From Agelas oroides (taxonomy: Eukaryota; Porifera; Demospongiae; Agelasida; Agelasidae): DNA of 64,000 bases. Shown in pieces: positions 12,301 through 24,300 of this stretch; position 1 is the stretch's first letter; each line of letters opens with the position of its first letter. Location of the stretch: positions 4,775,754 to 4,839,753 of the forward strand of contig OX422191.1 in the NCBI GenBank assembly GCA_949130485.1, read 5' to 3'. Under the pieces are notes generated by a model, which worked only from the letters and a program-made list of their open reading frames with translations, was not told the origin of the DNA and did not search any database. Both the position numbers and the translations under genes were made by a program.

Positions 12301-15300
12301 CCAATTGATCTCCACGACTAGACTTCTTCACTTCACAATTCGACAGCGCAAGTGTAGTGCCACTGCCTTCCTCCACGAGCTTCCTTCGCATGCTACTATC
12401 GAATCCGAATAGTCGCATCGTTGACTTTCCATCACTAATTTCCCCATCGAAATATGCGCACGTCTTACTCTTTTTTCATAGGAGAAACGCTTCGCACGAC
12501 ACCTCACAGCTTTGCGTTGGGTGATACACAGGTAACTCCACTCACGTCCTCAAAATTGTCGCAAGACCACGCTTTGCCATAATTTCTGTCCAGACGTCCA
12601 CCACCAACTTCCCATGTGCTGTGCTCTGGGTGAGGTACATCATGCGCATGCGTAACCTAGTGTAGATCTTGATCAATAGTCACAGTTGGCAGGAAGCCTC
12701 ATGCACCCTAGCTACAGGGATGTTAGTGGACATGGGTACCATACCCTGTGGGACTTCTTTGATGTACCCACGTACACATTGATAACAACTCACTGGGTGG
12801 GTCTGTGAATCATGCTTCCTAACTATAGCCACTTACTGACATGACCAAACAGTGCTTCAATATCTTCATGGGTATGGCCAACCATGAGGAAAAAAAACTT
12901 CATATCATACCTTCGTCGTCACAAATACGAGATTTTACTTTTAGGGCAAGGATAATTGTGAATGTTGTATATGTATCACACTTGACATGAGCAGTTGGCA
13001 TGTACACACAGTCATTGTGTACACATGGTTGCATCGACACTTGCGAATGCTTGTGAGGAAGATGAATGACACCAGAACTGTCTCGATGCGATGGTACTGG
13101 AGTGCAAAAACACAAGCAAAGGACGATTGTCTCAGAATACACATGAAGAATCTAGCAGACATAGATAAGGCCACCAAGAATGTGTCACTTCTGTGGCTCA
13201 ATGTCACCTTGGCACACAAGTACAGCGGTGATCTTTGCATTAGGTGAGGGATGCACCACCCCGCTGACCCAGTCTTTCTACACTTCTAGTGAACGCTTTG
13301 CCATCTTTTCTCAGGTTTGTTTTTCCAAATTCCCACCTTCCACAATATTGTACTACCACACTAAACGCATGCATGAGGCAAACACTGAAGTGTAAGATTG
13401 TTGTGCTAAAAATCTTACTAAATTATTGGACTCCAGTATAAGATCTTATTTGGCTATGTCGGACTAAGACCTTACTAAGATTAACTTTCAGTGGCTTCTC
13501 AGTTGTCTTCTGCATAAATGAAGAGGAAAGTTATCTGTTGCCAACTTGAACTCAGAAAATATCTTGCCGAGATTTCGACTGAATGCTCCAGTCGTCATCA
13601 GGGTGAAAGTGAAGAAGTGTGTCATCGCCCTGATGACGACTGGAGCATTCAGTCGAAATCTCGGCAAGTTATTATCTGAGCTCAAGTTGTGGGCTACACC
13701 ATGCTTATGGTGACATGGTGCAGTTCAGAGTGTTTTGTGCCGTCAGGACTTGACTTCGAAGCTGCTGGGGACTTCATTGTACGTTATGGCAGAAACAAGC
13801 CACACCCCACGAAGACGAGCTGCTTTGAAAGCGGCCACTGCAGCTTGAAGATCTCCACTGTATTTGGCTTTAGTCAAAGCTAGGCTGCACACAAAGTAGC
13901 ATGTTACACATACTGCTGTACCTCTTCCTGACAACTCTGAGACAGGAGTTGGGCAATCCTTGTAACATTAGGGAAGTGAGCTACCCAAATTTCTTGCAAC
14001 AGCTTCTCTATCACCTTCCTAAGAAGTCGCCCTCATCTCCACTGTTGCTCTCCGCCCACGAAAGTTGTGGATCCATGCTGAAAAAAAACAAACATGCAGA
14101 CCGGTCGATGCTGTAATCACACAAGTATATGTTACCCTGGAACTTCGCTCTCCTACTCTTACTTTTGCTCTCCTACTTTTGCTTTTGCTCTCCTACTTTT
14201 GCTTTTGCTCAGCTCCTACTTTTGCTTCTGCAACTGCAATATGTGCGCTGAATTTGAACAAATATGCCGCAGCAGCTTGCTATATATCGATCAACTTTGC
14301 ACACCCTCTATGCAATCAACTTTGCACACCCTCTTTGTGCAATCAACTTTGTACACCCTCTTTGTGCAATCAACTTTGTAGGTCAGGACTTCGGCCGGAC
14401 TTCGTCACGGTGGTTAGTGATAAGTTCAACGCTCAAGGGGCGGTGCCGGTGTTACAGTGATGTGTTCACCAGGAAATGTGCATGCACGTGCCCCTAGACC
14501 CCCCCCCCCCCCCCCCATATATCAAAAACTCTAATCTGATTAGTTGGGTTAGGGTTAATTTAGGGTGTTAGGGCAATAGCGCAAATGCGCATATAGTCAT
14601 GTATATAATGGACTCTGGATTTGACTATGGACTGACATTTGCAGAACTCCACACTCATAACAGAATGGATGTCCATCACCTTCCAACCTGTATGCTGCTT
14701 GGACAAAGGTCCCGCATCATTGGTCACAGCTAACTCTAGCTACAGCACTGCCTTGCTGTGGGGGTTGATCACTTGATCACTTGAACCTCTTTCTCAAAGC
14801 TTCTTTCTTCAACAACAAATTCTTTCACAAATGATGATCCAATTTGTTTCAAACTTGTTCCTGATGGGTTTGCCCATAATCTGATGAAACTCATTGTAAA
14901 TTAGCTGTAGGAAATAACACCATTCCCATACTGTATAACATAATCCATTTATCAAATAACAAGTAAATTGCTTTGAAGACCCGCTATACAGTTTGTAATA
15001 AGCAGCCCCCCCCCCGCCCCCACAATGCACCTACCACTTCTACAAACTTGTCTATACTTAGCTCTTGAACAATTAACCTCTGATTCTAGCAGGAATGTAG
15101 CAAACCACTTAGTACTGCTTAGTACTGCTATGTATAAACATACCCATTTTGGTGTTTTCAAGATGGGGTATGTCTGTACAATCATGTGAATTAATGGACG
15201 CTGCTATTTTTAACCATTGGTCCCTGGTCTATCCAGGTAGGATTGCACAGTCACACTTGGTGCTAAAGTCCTCCCCTCAATTAAGTTCTGGAGGACTTCG

Positions 15301-18300
15301 ATAAAGTCTTGATCCAGAAGCAGATACGTACACGTCAGGATGGTGTGTATCTTCCCCTTTTCTGCAGAAGTAAGCGCGTAGACATAGTGCCGACCAAGCT
15401 CTGCTACTACTTTGCCTGGTTTGTGCACAACACTGATACCTGTCTCATCAGCATTGAAAACTTGCATGGGCTTAGCAACAAGGTTAAGCCTACCATAAAT
15501 CGCACCTAACTTGCCAAAAAAATCATCAATAACTTCTTGATTGGAGCAAAGAGCTCGGCAATAAGATAATGGCTGTGGAATACGGAGAGTCAGTTTGGGG
15601 TGTCGTGCCTTGAAACCCTCAAACCAACCACGCCCAGCTTTATTACCACTAAAAGGATGCTTGCGGCCACTTTTTTCTGTGATGTTAAAAGCCAATCGCA
15701 CAATATCTTCACGTGTGAGCCCAAAACCCACATCGGCCATCTGAACTAGATACTGGCTTAATTGCTCCTCCTCTGACTCGTTAAGAACTGTTGGGGGTCC
15801 AGGTCTACATCCCAGTTCAACAGCCCCTGTAACTCATCTTCGCAATGTCTCTAAGGGGACATTGTACAGTCTAGAAGTCTCTCTCAAACCTTTGCCTTCC
15901 TTAATGGTGGCAACAGTGGCTGCCATCGACTCTTCCGTCCAAAGCTTTCTTTGACTTCTGCCGGATGCCATAATCTCGATGCTGTAGTAGTGAAAATCAG
16001 AGCAAAAAATATATATATATAGGCACACAGGACAATCAAACAAGAGGCGACAATGCTACTAGAGGAAAAACAGGCAACATACCTCGTTCACCACGTGGTC
16101 AAACGACGGGTTCAAAGGTTAGTAGTCACGTGACCTGTTATGCTGCAGTCTGCACAATGTTAGGCTCATGTTCGTGTTTGTGAGCAGCTATTTTTTCAGA
16201 TCCAGTGAAGTGTCTCATAATACCTGCTGTCTCATAATAGGCGCAGTTACCCTATACAATACAGACTTAATACTAGTGCTTGTTATATTGGAGCATCAAA
16301 GACGCTTTGATGTAGTCCTCCAAGCAGATCTGTTGATGATCAGTAAATGTGCTGCCCATGTCACAAATTCTGAAAGTTTTCCTTCAAAGTTATCATGCTC
16401 CCCTTCCTTCATTTGGTGGTACAAACCATATATTCTGTTTCCACCACAATCAGTGACTAAGCAATGATCTCCTGAATACTTCAATGCAAGGGAGTCGCAC
16501 CATTCTTTGAAGTTTTGGAGTGATTCAACCTCAGTACTTCCTACAGAGAGAGTTTGATAGAAGAGAGAAGACTCACTCAGCAGCCGCTGAGGATGGTCGT
16601 ACATGGGAGTATCTTTTGGGTAGCACCAGACCAGTTTGGCAGTTTCTGACTGTTACACTTGGAACAAATCAAAACTGTACATGTAGTTATGTACTTACGT
16701 CGTCACCACTAACGGCCTTCCACACTCTAGCCCTCCAGCCCCACAAAGGCCACACATTGGTATTACTGAGGTATTCGGGTTGGGTGTCCATGCAAATTTG
16801 AGAGATCTGTTAACACATCCATGCATGAACATGCAAAGTATCTATCTTTCAGGTCTTCATGGTCTGCACATAAATAGCTATAGCGTATGCAAGGCAATCA
16901 AAATTCACTTCAATTTGGTTGGTACTCTTCATCCACAGTATAAGCTAGAGGTAATCTTAAGCGTGTGTAAATCAACTTCAAATTCACAACGATGACCCAA
17001 CTTGAAAACCTCGATCAGTCAGCAGTTAACACAACACAAAAATATACACAAGCACAAGTTCCAAGTTGCGGATAGTCTTCGATCGTGTACGGGCAAGTTT
17101 ATCATTTGCTTGGCGAACCAAGTACTCTGCCCTTTTACCAGGAAACTTGCTCAGGACATAGCCTAGAAAGGTATGCACATACGTACAGTAATTAATCATA
17201 CAGTCATGATGTTTACCCGACAGTGGCACTTGACCAAAATCTCCTGATTAAAAAATTAAAAAAACACCACCTGTTCTGAAAATTTTGAGATTACACCATG
17301 CTGAGATGGAAAGCTGGGCAGGGGGGTGTGAACAAAATGCACGGGTGCATGTGATGTATCTGGTATAGACATGCATTGGAAGGCATATATATCTTACTGT
17401 ATAGTTAAATCAGTGTCTTTCTCACTGTATGGTGTAATAAGCTTACCCTTAATTGCTTCCATCTTCTGGGGGTCCAAGGCAGGTCTGGTTCCTTTTCCCC
17501 TTACACTGCTGGTTCTAAGCTCTTCGTCGGTGAATATCACCCCCATAAGTTGCCGCAGCAGAGCCGATGAGGAGTTCTTGGCTGCTCGAATGGCAGAGAG
17601 GAGCTTATGGGCAGGGACATAAACCCCGAGCCCTTCAACTACAGTATGCGCCTAAAAAAGGTACCGGGAAAGTCGTGACACTCATGACATTCATGACCAT
17701 GTGGTGCATGTGGCCTGAATGTCAGCCCCAGTAGTCCTGATGTACATGTACTGTACTGCATTGTACAGACTGTAAAGCCCTCATGGATTTCATGAAGTTC
17801 ATGATACTCAGGAAACTCCTGACAATGCGGAATTGTGGTTTGCTATAAGTAGATGTCTGCAGTAGTTTGGTTGCAGTGAACATCAGTTGCAAAACCTTAA
17901 TGACTCAGCGTGAAGTAAAATGACTTTGTTTGAAGTTTCAAAAGCATGGTTTTGAGCAAGTACGCAAAGATTAGAATACTGACACTTTGGCGAGAAGGTG
18001 ATGGACCTACTATTATTTTGAGGAAGTTGGAGTCTGAGGGAATCATGACTACAAGGAAAACTGTGTCCCTGTTCATTTCAAGGTATGTAGGTGATAACTT
18101 CTATCTGCCTGTTATGTAATGTATGCAAGTTAGTATTAGCAAAATTGTGTAGCAAGTACTTAGATGCTATTTCTGACATTATATCTGACCAGGTACAAAA
18201 AACTGAGTACAGTGGCACGAAAGCCTGGCTCTGGCCGGCCAACCACAATTTCATACCACGTTCTTCGGACAGTGGAAGAAGGAATGCGTACTGATGATGA

Positions 18301-21300
18301 AACTACAGCTATTCAACTCCATGAAGTACTTGCTCGTCATGGTATTTGCATCTCCCTACGTACTGTGCTTCGTAGTCGTGTACAACTAGGGTGGGCATTT
18401 CGTGGTACAGCTTACTGTCAGCTAATACGCCGCGCAAACAAGCAGAAGAGGCTAGAATGGGCACAACAACAGGTCAATGACAACTTTGATAACGTGATTT
18501 GGACAGATGAGGCTTCAGTGCAGCTTTAAACACACAGAAAATGTTGCTATTGAAAAGTTGGTGAAATAACAAATCTCAAACCCCGTCCGAAGCATCCTAT
18601 TAAGGTTCTCATTTGGGCGGGAATCAGCAAGCAAGGAGCAACTCAAATATGTATTTTCCAAGGAATTATGGATGCAGAGTTTTATGTAAACAAAGTGCCT
18701 CCTACCTTTCATCCGAGCAAAGTTTTTAAATGGTGAGCACAGATTTATGCAGGATAATGACCCTAAGCATGTCTCCCGCAAAGCACGCAATTTTTTTGTA
18801 GCAAACAATATCCACTGGTGGCACACTCCCCCAGAGTCTCCTGATCTTAATCCAATAGAGAACCTCTGGCATGAACTAAAAGAGCATTTGCGTGCACGGG
18901 TCAAACCTCATAATTTCGAGCAACTTGTTGCAGGGATCACAAGCTTTTGGGGTTCTGTTGATCGTGAGAAGTGTGCAAGGTATATTGGTCACCTTCGCAA
19001 AGTGATACCAAAAATAATAGAGGTGCAGGGTGATGCTACAGGATATCAACTGTTATACTACCATAAACAATTACAATTGTGCACTTGGTGATTATGTGAA
19101 TGTTGTTATGGTTGTACAATTTGCGATTTACTTGCAGTAAGCCATAGGGATGTTGCAGTGAACCCGTATGAGTCTTGTTGGATGTGTAGCTAAACGATTA
19201 TTCAGCCCATTCCCGAAGTATACTAGCCTTGTTCCCAGGTCTTTGCTCCCATTCACTTTTTGCATACTGTAAGTGATTACAAACTGACAGTGGCGAAGGC
19301 TTGGGAACAAGGCTAAACAGTATGTACCACATTGACCACTAAGGTAAAGTATAAAGCAATTAAGGAAATATGTCTTGAAAGTATAATTATGTCACTCACC
19401 ATCACGTACACAATGTAGTAAACTAGCTGTGGTCACTTGCCGCAGTAAGTGATCACGTACACAAAGTAGTAAACTAGCTGTGGTCACTTGCCGCAGTAAG
19501 TGATCACGTACACAAAGTAGTAAACTACATAAAGTCGTTACAAATTAAACTTAAGAGCTTTTTTGGCTTTGTTTCTTAGTTGCTGTGCCTTTTTTCGTAA
19601 TGATTCAAGGCATTTAACTCAAACAGCTTCAAATTCACTTGGGGACATTTTCATGGCAACACGATCCTTCAGCCTGTCTTTTATGTATTGTAGCTTTCCG
19701 GGTCGAACTGCATGGAATTGTTTCAGCCACTAATTGTCGACTGGGCAAGACAATCTTCCCCCAAAACACAATATAAGGCCAACGCTACAGCTAATTTATG
19801 TAAGCTGCCGATGTCATTTCCCGGAAAACGAACCATTACACATTCAGGCGTCGTCAAATTTGGACTTGATGAAGGGGGAGTGACCACAGCAGGTGGTGGG
19901 AGAGTGACCACAGCAGGTGGTGAGGGAGTGGTCACAGCAGGTGGTGGGGGAGTGATCACTGCAGGTACATGTAAATTGCTTGAACTTTCAGAGAGCAAGC
20001 TCTCTAAATCGTCAAAGAAGACACCTTATAATGACCAAGTAGCGAGCGAGTTTGGCGACTTCCATAGCTCATAGATACCACTTTTAAGTTGGTGGATGGC
20101 TGGTGCAGGCCCATAAACAAGCTTATTATACAATTGGATACTTTTGTAAAAAATTTGTTTTTGGTTTGTCTCTATCATGTTCATCTATCATATGCCAGTG
20201 TGCTTATTTTGCATGCCAACTACAACTGATCATAGGCTACGACCAAGCCATCTGGTGCAGAGAAGGGAGGAACAGCGATTTCTTAGTGGTGCATACTAAA
20301 TAGAAAAGCCACACACAGAAGCTCATCAGTACTAGAACTGTTTATATAACGTGCACATACTTTCAAGTAGCCCTACCATCTGTTTCTTCGTCCTTGATGG
20401 CAGTGTCCCGAGTGCAGACAGGTGTTTCGACACGGAGCCGCGACGCACTTGGCCCTCAGCCGGCAGTTCTCGATCCCCTTCAGACAACGCACACGCAGAA
20501 CGACACATACCGTTGGCGAATTGGTAGTTCGGAAGTCTGTAATGGTTCTTAATAAGCCAAGGCAAACTACGATCACTAGTACGGGACTGCATACGCAGCA
20601 CTGGCCACATAGTTTCGTACATGCGTGGGCACGTTGCCATCATTATGAGTCCACATCTCCGTACTAACTGGAGTCCACCATTTCCGGTGTTATTGACCAC
20701 TCGGAAAATTGCTGACCAAGTGCAGGCAGGTCTTCACTGGAGTAGAGAACGACGCCCGACTTCTAGACAGTCCTAACTGGACTCCTTCCCATGACCAATC
20801 ATGCACCCACCCCCCCACCTCATGCAATTGTGTTCATCCTGGGATGTCTTCTCTCTGACTTCTCTTTCTCTGGTGTTTCAAAGCTATAGTGCAAATGCAA
20901 AAGGCATGGTCATTCAACATTCACATAAGTGAGGAGCAATACCTGAGTGAATCAGTGACTAAAGGATGAGGAGAGAGAACTTGACTGACACGGCTCAAAC
21001 ACGAGAAAGGCTGAAATGCCAAACACATGAGGAGAGAGGAGTGGACATGCTTCACACATGTGGAGAGGAACTGACATGCTTCACACATGAGGAGAGAGGA
21101 ACTGACATGCCTCACACATGATCGTGAGGAGAGAGGAACTGACATGCATCATAGCCTCGTTCCCAGGCCCCGCCCAGCTTTCCGTCGCTTGCAGTACGGA
21201 AAAGCCGTGGAGAGCCTGGTATAAGGTGAACCACTCCATGGAACGAGCTCCCTGGGCGGTTCCACCGCACAGCAACAAGGCTGTCGTCCGCCATGCTGGA

Positions 21301-24300
21301 AATCACAGTACTTCAGTCAGTACAAAAGTAACTGCTGTGTTTCTGACCCTGACAAATCTGGTACATGTAAATTGCTTGAAGTTTCAGAGAGCAAACTCTC
21401 TACATCATCAAAAGAAGACACCTTCAAATGAAGGGACTTCTTCATACTGATTGGTTGGAGCTGGTTGCAAGTATGGGGCTTAGCACATTAGATAATTGGC
21501 CATAAATTAAATGGCTTTGTTTGATCACAGTCTCTCGTGTAGTACTGTACAAGAATGTCATCATTCTGCCCAATCTCCATCTTCAGAATGGAAAACTGTT
21601 GGTATGAAGAGGAAAATTGCATAGAAGGTTGTTAGCTGGAATGATGTAGAATGCAGGTTGGGCTGGGTGGGATGTTGTCCATGCTGAACATTGCTTGCTG
21701 ATTGAGGTTTGAGGTGTGACATATTAGCTTGGAAGGTGGTCGTCGGCTGAGGGGAGTGTAATGTAGGCGGGAGGGTAGTCACTGGCTGAGGGGGGTCTGC
21801 TATAGGTGGGAGGGTGGTCGTCGGCTGAGGGAGGTGTAGTGTAGGTGGGAAGGTGGTCGTCAGCTGAGGGGAGTGTGATGTAGGTGGGAGGGTGGTTGTT
21901 GGCTGAGGGGGGTGTGCTGTAGGGTTATCCGAGAGAGCAGACAGAAGTCTGTCTATCTTGGATTCCACCCTTGTAAGCACACTTGTGACATCAGCAGTCC
22001 CTATCCTTGGACTCAATGTGCTGGGGGTTGGAGAGACATGTAAGGTGAAGTCGGCAGTGTCCCCAATTTGCACCATTTCTGCTTTGTCTTTACCAGCAAG
22101 ATATGTATTAGTTGTACATATAACCAACAACTTTGGCCTCTTCTCGCTCCTCTACGTGGTTCTTCCTGACAAGGTGAACCACTCCATGGAACGAGCTCCC
22201 CGGGCGGTTCCACCACACAGCAACAAGGCTGTCGTCCGCCATGCAGGAGATCACAGTATTTCAGTCAGTACAAAAGCAACTGCTGTGTTTCTGACGCTGA
22301 CAAATCGCTCAAGTGCACGATCTCGCGCACGTACCAAACTGTAGTTTCCAAGTCTCTAGGTCTCCACAATATATTTTGTAGTGCAGCCATATCAATAGCT
22401 CGAATTAGCAAGTGATCAAGTTACTGATAGACAGCGGCACTTCAGGACAGCTCATGAAAGTTATCGGTATGTACACTGTACAGTCATGAGAGTCATGACT
22501 GTCATGACTGTCATGACATACCGGCTGACTTGGACACCTCCAGGACTTGTGATGCTCTTCAGGGTTTTGGTGAATGTTGTACTGTTTGGGAAGATAGGTC
22601 ATGAAAGTCCTCACAAGGCGGACACATGGCCATGAATGTCACGAGTGTCATGAGTTTCCCGTTACCTTTTTTTGACGCATACTGTAAAAGCTTCATCCCA
22701 GTCCCCTGAACGGAGCTCCAGGAGTATATTATTATACCTTTTGGGAGTCAAGATACACCCCCATACTGGATTTTGGAAGGTGGTCAGCATTTCCATCATG
22801 AGCTGGCCCTCCCCAAGTTCTTTATTTCTTTCATCACGAAGTGATTTTCCCTCAGCCAAAAGAATTATGTTCTCGGTCCTGTCAATCCAGGATTCCAGTG
22901 ATAATGTTCTCTTTACTTGTCTTGCCATCAATAATGGCTACTGTCATGTGTAGTACCTGCTTTGTGTTTAATGTTGTGGAAGTCAACACATTCATATTGT
23001 CCAGCCCATGTAACCAAAATCTGAGTAATGCACTTAAGAAAGTATTTAGTGGTGTCATTTCCATAGCCCTTTTGTGTTAGCCGGAAGTGGCTAACTCTCA
23101 GCTTTGACAGTAGTGCTGCCACAATGCCTCGCTCTCCACTGGATCATACGCTGGAGCTACAGGGTACTCTCCAGGACTCTCATCGTCAGAGTCACTTGGG
23201 TTAGCCACCCAGAGTCTTCTGATGATTTCACTGATTTCTTGGGTTGTCGTTATGGCAAAACTTCCACTGATGCCAAGTTCAGTGCAGCTTCCAGTCTCTG
23301 CATTTCAATGCCATTGTCATCACCAAAGGGTAAATTCACTTCTCACACAACCTCAACCCCTCTTCTAGCCTCGTTCCCAGGCCTTCCCCGGCTCCAGCTT
23401 TTGATCGCTTGCAGTATGCAAAAACGGAGGGAGAAGGCCTGGTGAATCTTACCACGTGATCCGCGGCACAGGCGTCACATGTCGTCACGCTAATATGTAT
23501 AGCCATGCTAGGGAGAAGACCGATCTTGCGTTCTGTACTAGCTACGAAGACGAGACAAGCGCTGACGGAGAACAACATCCAAGCGTAAAAAACATATCCG
23601 AGCTAGAAGGAATAGCTCCGAAGGGTGGCCAAACGACATGCGTGAAATATCTGCAGTGACAAAATTAGCTAACGTAGCGAAAAAGCAGCCACTTTTGGAT
23701 TTGCAATGCTTGCAGCGGAACCGTCCTTCAGCGGTTCTGCTTCAGACTCAGGTATGTTCTAGAGGTAGGACTTGTCTTTCGGCTGGAACTTGTCTTGTTT
23801 CACAATAAGAGGGTACACCCAGCTAAGAGGGCAGCTGTAACTTCATGGCACATTGAACAATGGGCCATACGTGAAATGGTTTTGTTGCATCACATACTTT
23901 TGTGTAGTGCTTTACTGTCACTCCGTGGTCGTTCTCCAGCTCCACCTTCAAAATGGAAAACTGTTGGTATGAAGGGGAAAATTCTAGCTTCTCTGTAGCT
24001 GGAGATATAAATGTGAATATGTCTTTGTGTCTAGAACCTGTGACGTCATGTTTGCCGCGGATCACATGGTAAGATTCACCAGGCCTTCTCCCTCCGTTTT
24101 TGCATACTGCAAGCGATCAAAAGCTGGAGCCGGGGAAGGCCTGGGGATGAGCCTAAACCTCTTTCACTTTCCACCGTGGCTGATCTGCTGAAATCGCATC
24201 ACTATATGTCTTGGACGTTCATCTTCTGCAATCACTGAAATTGTCCATGAAAGACAAAGGATCCCCAGTCCACAGTAAGTAGTTAGCATCCTGGGGAAGA

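Noticed and set aside
12970..13250. Region distantly similar to 38600-38830
   Set aside because: The similarity is too weak by eye to define a repeat with ends; noted only as a possible old copy.
16296..16604. Minus-strand ORF with ALKYSGDHCLVTDCGGNRIY
   Set aside because: The composition is plausible for coding but I found no supporting splice sites, domain or second copy.
20332..20700. Minus-strand ORF containing GTLPSRTKKQM, similar to LPSRTKKQI in the LINE at 44.1 kb
   Set aside because: The match is about nine residues with no similarity on either side; treated as chance.
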